NCBI GenBank assembly: GCA_951217055.1
Contig: OX578280.1
Span: 16,593,394-16,657,393 of the forward strand
Source: Gerris lacustris
Lineage: Eukaryota; Arthropoda; Insecta; Hemiptera; Gerridae
Direction: 5' to 3'
Length of the DNA: 64,000 nt
Below, one piece after another: positions 57,994 through 64,000 of this stretch. The position numbers and the translations under genes are program-made. A model generated the notes under the pieces. The model had not been told where the DNA came from and ran no database searches. It saw only the letters and a list, made by a program, of their open reading frames with translations. Position 1 is the stretch's first letter. The number at the start of each line of letters is the position of its first letter.

Positions 57994-59327
57994 TTTACGC
58001 CATGGAATCTCATACCTTATCAAGAAACGTTATGATAAATTGATCTAATATAAATAATTATAATTTTATGATATAATAACATCCTTATTCTTTTTCATCG
58101 AATGCATAATTTGATATAATCATAATTGTCAATGAATACATAATGATATAATCATAATGTATAATGAAATATATCTAACATCTTAGGCAATTTAATTAGA
58201 TGTCCGTGTTAGGAACTTCGATTCAAGCGAATTCGAGTTCAAAAACCATTTAGCAACGCCGATCTAATTATCCACAAAATTTGCCTATGTAATTGATTAA
58301 TTATTATCCAGCATTCTTCAGAGTGTAATTGATTAATTATCATCCAACATTTTTGTGTATGTAATTGATATAAAATATTTTATGAATCAACTTAAAGTGT
58401 AGTACAATTAAATTTAATTTATTTGAATAGTTTTATTTTTTCTCTTGTTTGTTGCTTTATTAAACTAAGTTCTTGTCGTTTCTACTCGGTTGGTTCGAGC
58501 TGTGAGATCCAATATATCTGAGTTAATAGAGGAAAAGGATTGGAAAGGACCGGGGAAGGGACTGAAGGACGATGGAAAGCCCTTACAGGACCAAACCCCA
58601 GGACCTCTTTCAGAGCAAAAGAAAAACCATCATTTTTTACTGGAAAAGGACAAGGGCAAGGTGTCTGGAAAACATTTAATCACTCGAAGGGGGCCCGATC
58701 TAGGATATAGCTTTCTTGGATGAGGGGGTAAAAAATACCTTAGAAAATACCCTAAGATTGGACAAGGGTATCAGCTTAATAGCCTAGACCCAAGACCTTA
58801 TCATTTTATTGGGGCGCGATCAAGGAAAAAGCGTTCCTAAAAAAAAAAAAAAAAAATATTCTGTACGATTTTTTATTTTCTTAGAGTACTCTACCTCTTT
58901 TACCTCTCCAATTTTAAGATCAAGGATATAAATTCAACTTAAAAAAGGTTTGTAGAGGGTGAGGGAAGGAAATTTTGTTACCTTTATGTTTAAAGTTAAG
59001 GTAAAGGAAGTAAGATACTGTCTCGTTTTTACATACAATTTATTTTTAAAAACCAAAATTAAGTTTAACATCTTGAGAAAATTTATCTTTGAATTCTTCA
59101 CAGCAGTTTTTAACAGAAGACCAATATATACTTTCTTTAAAATTTATTAATCTTTAAATAAGTAAACAGAATTCTAGTATTCAGTTAGAATTATTAACTA
59201 ATAAATACACGAGTGAGAATATAAACATGGTTCCATTATCTTAACTGCGTTGAACTATAACCTTAACCTGAACATTAAATATACACACACAACCTTATTT
59301 ACTTGTATATTAACACACACACAAACT

Positions 59328-59336
<9 letters not shown>
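57994..59336. other. No gene recognised
   Basis: 58.49-58.81 kb is purine-rich and less AT-rich, with a 77-codon frame (58490-58723) rich in K, G and D. I see no domain and do not call it a gene. Confidence 0.4.
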
Positions 59337-59383
<47 letters not shown>

Positions 59384-59384
59384 T
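59337..59384. repeat. (TA)n-(GA)n microsatellite
   Basis: TA repeat to 59359 followed directly by about 12 GA units. CA-rich text precedes it. Confidence 0.95.
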
Positions 59385-59580
59385 AAAATAAAGTCCGGAT
59401 ATTTCAGCCATTATTTTTTGGTTGTAATTTTTTCCCAAAAATAAGGAAATTTAGAAATAAAAACAATGTATATACATATATTATGTCAAACATCTTAATG
59501 ACGTTATGTCTGATGTTCGAACAGTTCCTATGCGTCACGCTTGCGTGGCACATCCCTTGGTGTCTCTCACAAATTGTGTA

Positions 59581-59640
<60 letters not shown>
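59581..59640. repeat. (TA)n microsatellite
   Basis: 60 bp of TA. The minus-strand 143- and 74-codon frames here are artefacts of the repeat. Confidence 0.97.
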
Positions 59641-59643
<3 letters not shown>

Positions 59644-60400
59644 TGTATATATGTACAGAATAAAAGAGTATGAAATCTTGACCAACGAGTCACAATTTTC
59701 CAAGGAGTCACTAAGCAAAAGTTTCGGTTGAAGTCCAACCCACAATAGAGATAGACCAAAAAAGAGGAAAAAGAGTAGAAAGTTATATATAAATAGCTCT
59801 ATAGCATTAATTCTTAAAGAGGAAATTTTGCTCACAGTTTTTTAACCCTGAAACACATTTATAATAATATTTAAGAAAGAGTCAGAGAGTCTCTTGTTTT
59901 ATAGTGTCTTTAAAAGGCTCTTAACTTTTATAGAAGTGTATTTTTTTTAAAAAAAACAGCTTTTTAAGAGAAAACAAGAGAGAGAGACTATTATTAGAAA
60001 CTTTATATATTTATCTCTTTAAGTGAACACCCTATATATTTTTTTTTAAGAGCATGGATTAAGAAGAACAAAAAGAAATATCTTCTTAAATATAAACAAG
60101 TGATCTTCTTTGTGGATTTTTTTCCACTTTATAAAAAGAAGAAAAACAATCTAAATATCAAAATAATAAAAAGGAACAAAGTAAAAAAAACCTTTTGGTT
60201 TAAAATATAATTGGCATTCTTTACGGATTATTTTAAAGTGCTTATTTGCTTTATATTCCATCAATAAATAGTTAAATAAAAAGGAATATTAAACAATCGA
60301 ATAAAACGGAACACAAAATAAAAGTTACAATTAATTATTCATGTATAACTAATATCGATTGCAGAATATATAAGTTGTTAATAATATATATAATTATATT
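59641..60400. other. AT-rich, nothing recognised
   Basis: TTTCCAAGGAGTC and AGTTTCGGTTGAAGTCC near 59.70 kb resemble text at 30.47 kb beside another TA run, so a diverged repeat may flank both microsatellites. Confidence 0.45.
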
Positions 60401-61024
60401 TTAGGGTCCGTAGGCAAAACCAAGGACCCTTAAATTTTCCTGCGTGTGTCTGTCCGTCCGTCCTGTCGCCTGCTCTCACGGCTACACCTTTCGTCCGATC
60501 ATTTTGAAATTTGGCTTGTATGTGTCTTGTACCTACCCACATATTATAAAAAATAGCGACTTAAAAATAAAAAAATTAGGGTAAAAATACTTAAGGGTTA
60601 AAATTTTTTTTTTTTTTCGACACCGTGAGGGATATCATATGAAAGGGTACGTCGAGCTGATTACAAAAATATATAATTCTTTGGTTATAACTTTGATAGG
60701 GCGAGCGTAGGCGAGTTTGAAGCGGCTGTGAAACGTGCCCCCCCCCCCCCCCCACCCCGCTATCTCGCTTATGTGAAGTGCAAAAATCTGAAATTTATAA
60801 CTATGGTCTTTTCGACGTATTTATATGGTTGTAGTCCGGTTCAGTGGCAAAAAAATACTTTATCAGAAGTTTGTTAATGTGTTTTGAGAATATCAGACCC
60901 ATAGGACAGTTGTAAGTAAGCTTTTTAGCATTTTAAAAAACATCATCAATAGGGTACTACTTAAACTATACAGTGTGGCCTGCGGACCCTCGCTGTGTGC
61001 TGACCAGCATACACTTGACCTGTT
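60401..61024 (-). mobile_element. Family D repeat, uninterrupted copy 2
   Basis: The minus strand runs from GTCAAGTGTATGCTGGTCAG to the end stem AAGGGTCCTTGG...ACGGACCCTAAAA, 624 bp, with a C16 run at about 60740. It passes GACCATAGTTATAAATTTCAG without the family E block, so it is the reference for the insertion in copy 1. Confidence 0.85.
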
Positions 61025-61335
61025 TATTTTTTACTTAAGCCAGCTGGTAATTTTATATTATCTAGGAATGGAGAAATTAAAACAGTAGGATTTAAAAGTG
61101 CAGCTCAAGCTAAGAACAAGGGAAGTTGTAATATCGACTGGGCAACATACTAAACCCTACACAGATGTTTGTGCGGGTTTCGTCACTTAAGGGTTTGTAA
61201 CTTTCCCGACATTGTCACGAATGACATAAAACACAGAGAACCGACACAAAAGAACCACAATTATTTAAAAGATACACATAAATAATTAAAATTGTACATC
61301 TTAAGTCTATATAGAACTTTCACAAATTGTTCAAT
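61025..61335. other. No gene recognised
   Basis: AT-rich lead-in to the satellite. Confidence 0.5.
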
Positions 61336-61775
61336 CAATTTAACTAATAAACAAGTCAGTAATGTATCAATTTAACTAATAAACAAGTCAATAATGTATC
61401 AATTAAACTAATAAACAAGTCAATAATATATCAATTTAACTAATAAACAAGTCAATAATATATCAATTTAACTAATAAACAAGTCAATAATATATCAATT
61501 TAACTAATAAACAAGTCGATAATATATCAATTTAACTAATAACCAAGTCAATAATATATCAATTTAACTAATAAGTCAATAATATATCAATTTAACTAAT
61601 AAACAAGTCGATAATATATCAATTTAACTAATAACCAAGTCAATAATATATCAATTTAACTAATAAACAAGTCGATAATATATCAATTTAACTAATAACC
61701 AAGTCAATAATATATCAATTTAACTAATAAACAAGTCAATAATATATCAATTTAACTAATAAACAAGTCAACATA
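61336..61775 (+). repeat. 32-bp satellite array, about 14 units
   Basis: CAATTTAACTAATAAACAAG plus TCAATAATATAT repeats from 61336 with a 32-bp step. In the middle, AAACAAGTCGAT and AACCAAGTCAAT units alternate, a 64-bp higher-order dimer. One unit has a 5-6 bp deletion. Confidence 0.95.
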
Positions 61776-62285
61776 CAAACAACAAAACAAATTTATAAGT
61801 AAACAAGCTAATAACCGAACAAGTTAACGCGTAAACTACCACAAAAGCTAAAATCTGAACAAGCTAACAAGTAAACTAATGAACAAAAAGCCAATAACTG
61901 ACCAATGGAACGAGTAAACTAGTAAGTAAGTAAATAAGATAACAATGAAACAAATTATTAATAAATAAAATAGCTCAATAATCAAACAAGCAAACCAGTA
62001 AACTAATAAAAAAACTAACGATTAAACTAGTAGGTAACTAATTGAACAAGTTAACGATTAAACTAGTAAGTAAGTAAACAATTAAACAAAGTAATAAGTA
62101 AAATAGCCCAATAATCGAACAACCTAACGAGTAAACAAGCTAAAAATGAAACAAAGTAACAAGTATAATAAACACGTCAACTAACAAAAATACAAAGCTA
62201 CGAGTAACTTCACAAGAATGACAAAGTAAACATACTAACAAGTTAAAAAACCAATGACTAAACTAATAATCAAGTATCCAGCTAA
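61776..62285 (+). repeat. Degenerate flank of the 32-bp satellite
   Basis: Words such as AACAAGCTAATAA, AACAAGTTAACG, AAACTAGTAAGTAAG and AACAAGCAAACCAGTAAAC continue the array's vocabulary without a fixed period, ending at a family A 3' fragment. Confidence 0.7.
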
Positions 62286-62320
62286 TGACAATGTTTTCAT
62301 TACTTTCGATAAGCTCGGAA
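62286..62320 (+). repeat. Family A 3'-end fragment
   Basis: TTCATTACTTTCGATAAGCTC and GGAAACAA match the last bases of family A. Confidence 0.55.
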
Positions 62321-63536
62321 ACAATTGTAACTAGGCGTGCAATTCAGTTGTCTGCTTGCAATATTGAGCTGAGCTTGCATTTTAATCTTAAACAATAAAT
62401 ATTTTTATAAACAGCTGAAATCGGATCAAAAATAGTAATATTTCTAATTTTTAATTATAAAGCTTCTTTCCTGTTTTTCTATTTTACCCCCCTCTTAATC
62501 ACATCATAACAACAATAACTGTACTCTTAGAGAGCTTTCCAATTACATACATCATGAAGGGCATATACTATTTTAACTTTTGTACCCCGTACCCCTGTGT
62601 ACCAATTTGGACCATTTCAGATGTATACCTTCCTGTGGTTGGTCACTATGGCCGTGCCGAATTTTGTGCGGATCGCTTCAGCCGTTCAGGAGGAGTATGT
62701 GTCTAACCAAATGCAATGTGTAGTATAAGTGCTTCGCTTCGCGCAGCTCAATAAAAATGAAATAATATGTTGTCAACAAATTTGTAAGTAAGAATATGAC
62801 ATTTGCAGACCTGCTAGAATGTGGAGGAACTAAGCTAAACAAAATGTTATATAAAATGAAAAAAAAAAAAGAAAAGGTTTACAAGAAAAGTCGACTCGGA
62901 GAGACTAATTTATAGCCGAAGTAGAGAGAAACTCGGAGGCGTGGCAACAAAAACTTATTTCCTGTGACCTTTCACCGTGATTTATTTGTTTACAGCATTA
63001 TCCACAGCACAACTTGTCTTATAATGTAGTGATTTACTCATAATAAACTTACATACTAACAACTACTCATCTTTTCAACTAAATATATAAAAGATACATG
63101 ACGGTGTTTAAAACAATATTGAAATAAATCTTCGGAGGGAACCAGGTTCACTTATGCATCTGTTTGTAAAAGTTGCAAAAATATATCATATATTTCTTCT
63201 AGGGCAATTCTTCTATCGACCTAGATATGAAGTCGAGGATAATGATCGAAGATGATTTGATTTACTATAATAAGAACCTATGGTACGATTATAAAACCTC
63301 TTATTACAATACATATTATGTAGGTACGATAACATTGATAATAGTATATTCGTAAACATTTGTAGTTTGATAGATGTTAGTACAGCTATTTGATCTTCAT
63401 GCACTGATGAGGAATTTAATCTTATATATTTCACAAAAGAGGTAATTTGATTTTCCATCTACAATGATACTAGTTTCAGTGGGACAATAAGAAGACCGAC
63501 CAAAGTAAGAAGGATCTCCATGGTGCAATTGTCTCC

Positions 63537-63573
<37 letters not shown>

Positions 63574-64000
63574 GGTCCGAGAAACCTTAGACAAACATTC
63601 TCACATAGTTGAACTGTATGTAAAGTTGATAATATCTCATTTAATTGATGCTTTTTAAAAAGCGTTCAACAGGTGGTAAGTTACTTTTTGTTTTGGATTG
63701 TCAACAAAATCAGATTTTATTTTCATCAATACCGGAAAGTGAATAACGTAATAAAGTGACATTTCTTCAGGATGGTTCCACAACTGGCTGCAAACCGTGA
63801 GGACTTACATCCGTCGAGACATATGGTCAATTAAGGAAGACTTAAAACTTCATTATGATATCCATCGCGGAATAGTATGGTAATTTTATATAAAATTTTT
63901 AAAACGAATGCAGCTAAAAATAAGCTTATATTTGTAAAAAATAAATTAATAAATATTTATGATGAAAGTCTAAAATTTAGTCTGTTTTCATCTTTAATAC
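62321..64000. other. No gene recognised; repeat fragments
   Basis: Holds an inverse half-arm of family K at 62.49-62.60 kb (AGAGAGCTTTCCAATTACAT), a repeat-like segment at 62.63-62.76 kb (GATCGCTTCAGCCGTTCAGG), a poly(A) run at 63540-63571 followed by the family E start AATCGGTCCGAG, and AT-rich DNA to the end. The 81-codon minus frame at 63213-63458 is not supported. Confidence 0.4.

Noticed and set aside
58490..58723. 77-codon frame rich in K, G and D
   Set aside because: Purine-rich strands open frames by composition; no domain, no splice or promoter support and no second copy.

Overview
The window looks like non-coding, repeat-dominated nuclear DNA from an arthropod, most likely an insect. 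It is very AT-rich, with long (TA)n, poly(A) and poly(G/C) tracts, tRNA-like SINE heads, an I/LOA-type RNase H retrotransposon fossil, mariner-type transposase fossils, many MITE/foldback elements and several satellite arrays. The order of insect cannot be decided from the sequence. I found no intact host gene, no prokaryotic gene organisation and no complete autonomous transposon. Nearly all the short open frames are chance frames or products of tandem repeats.

Layout. 1-3.1 kb: a 60-bp palindrome, a tRNA-like SINE, an inverted-repeat element, and an inverted pair of a ~590-bp repeat called here family A, one member of which holds a nested insertion. 3.1-6.1 kb: a family C repeat and a 5'-truncated LINE with a 9-bp target duplication. 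6.17-9.32 kb: a 94-bp satellite of about 33 units. 10.38-11.38 kb: two tandem copies of a module that carries a promoter-like region, a 5' leader and the start of a gene resembling tyrosine-recombinase-like proteins; a third copy lies inverted at 47.4-48.0 kb. 14.5-15.9 kb: family D interrupted by family E. 17.6-18.5 kb: a large foldback element. 18.9-24.4 kb: SINEs, family B, a 5S rRNA-like fragment and a full family A copy. 25.3-26.5 kb: RNase H retrotransposon fossil. 27.6-27.95 kb: a composite minisatellite. 28.1-28.96 kb: two mariner-type transposase fossils. 29-39.3 kb: families A, O, F, G/H, C, K and P. 39.3-44.5 kb: mostly featureless DNA plus family Q. 44.5-49.35 kb: a SINE and a G-poor satellite field broken by nested insertions. 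49.4-64 kb: further repeats, a possible degenerate hammerhead-like motif beside a ~235-bp TA tract, a TIR element, a 32-bp satellite and AT-rich DNA.

The parts interact mainly through nesting. Comparing interrupted with uninterrupted copies gives good insertion boundaries for B in A, E in D, I in H, F in O, the LINE in N, and a TIR element at 56.15 kb. The most unusual item is the threefold promoter-plus-first-exon module with its NRF1-like palindrome and perfect 21-bp hairpin. All family letters are working names for this window. All homology statements come from reading the sequence, not from database searches.
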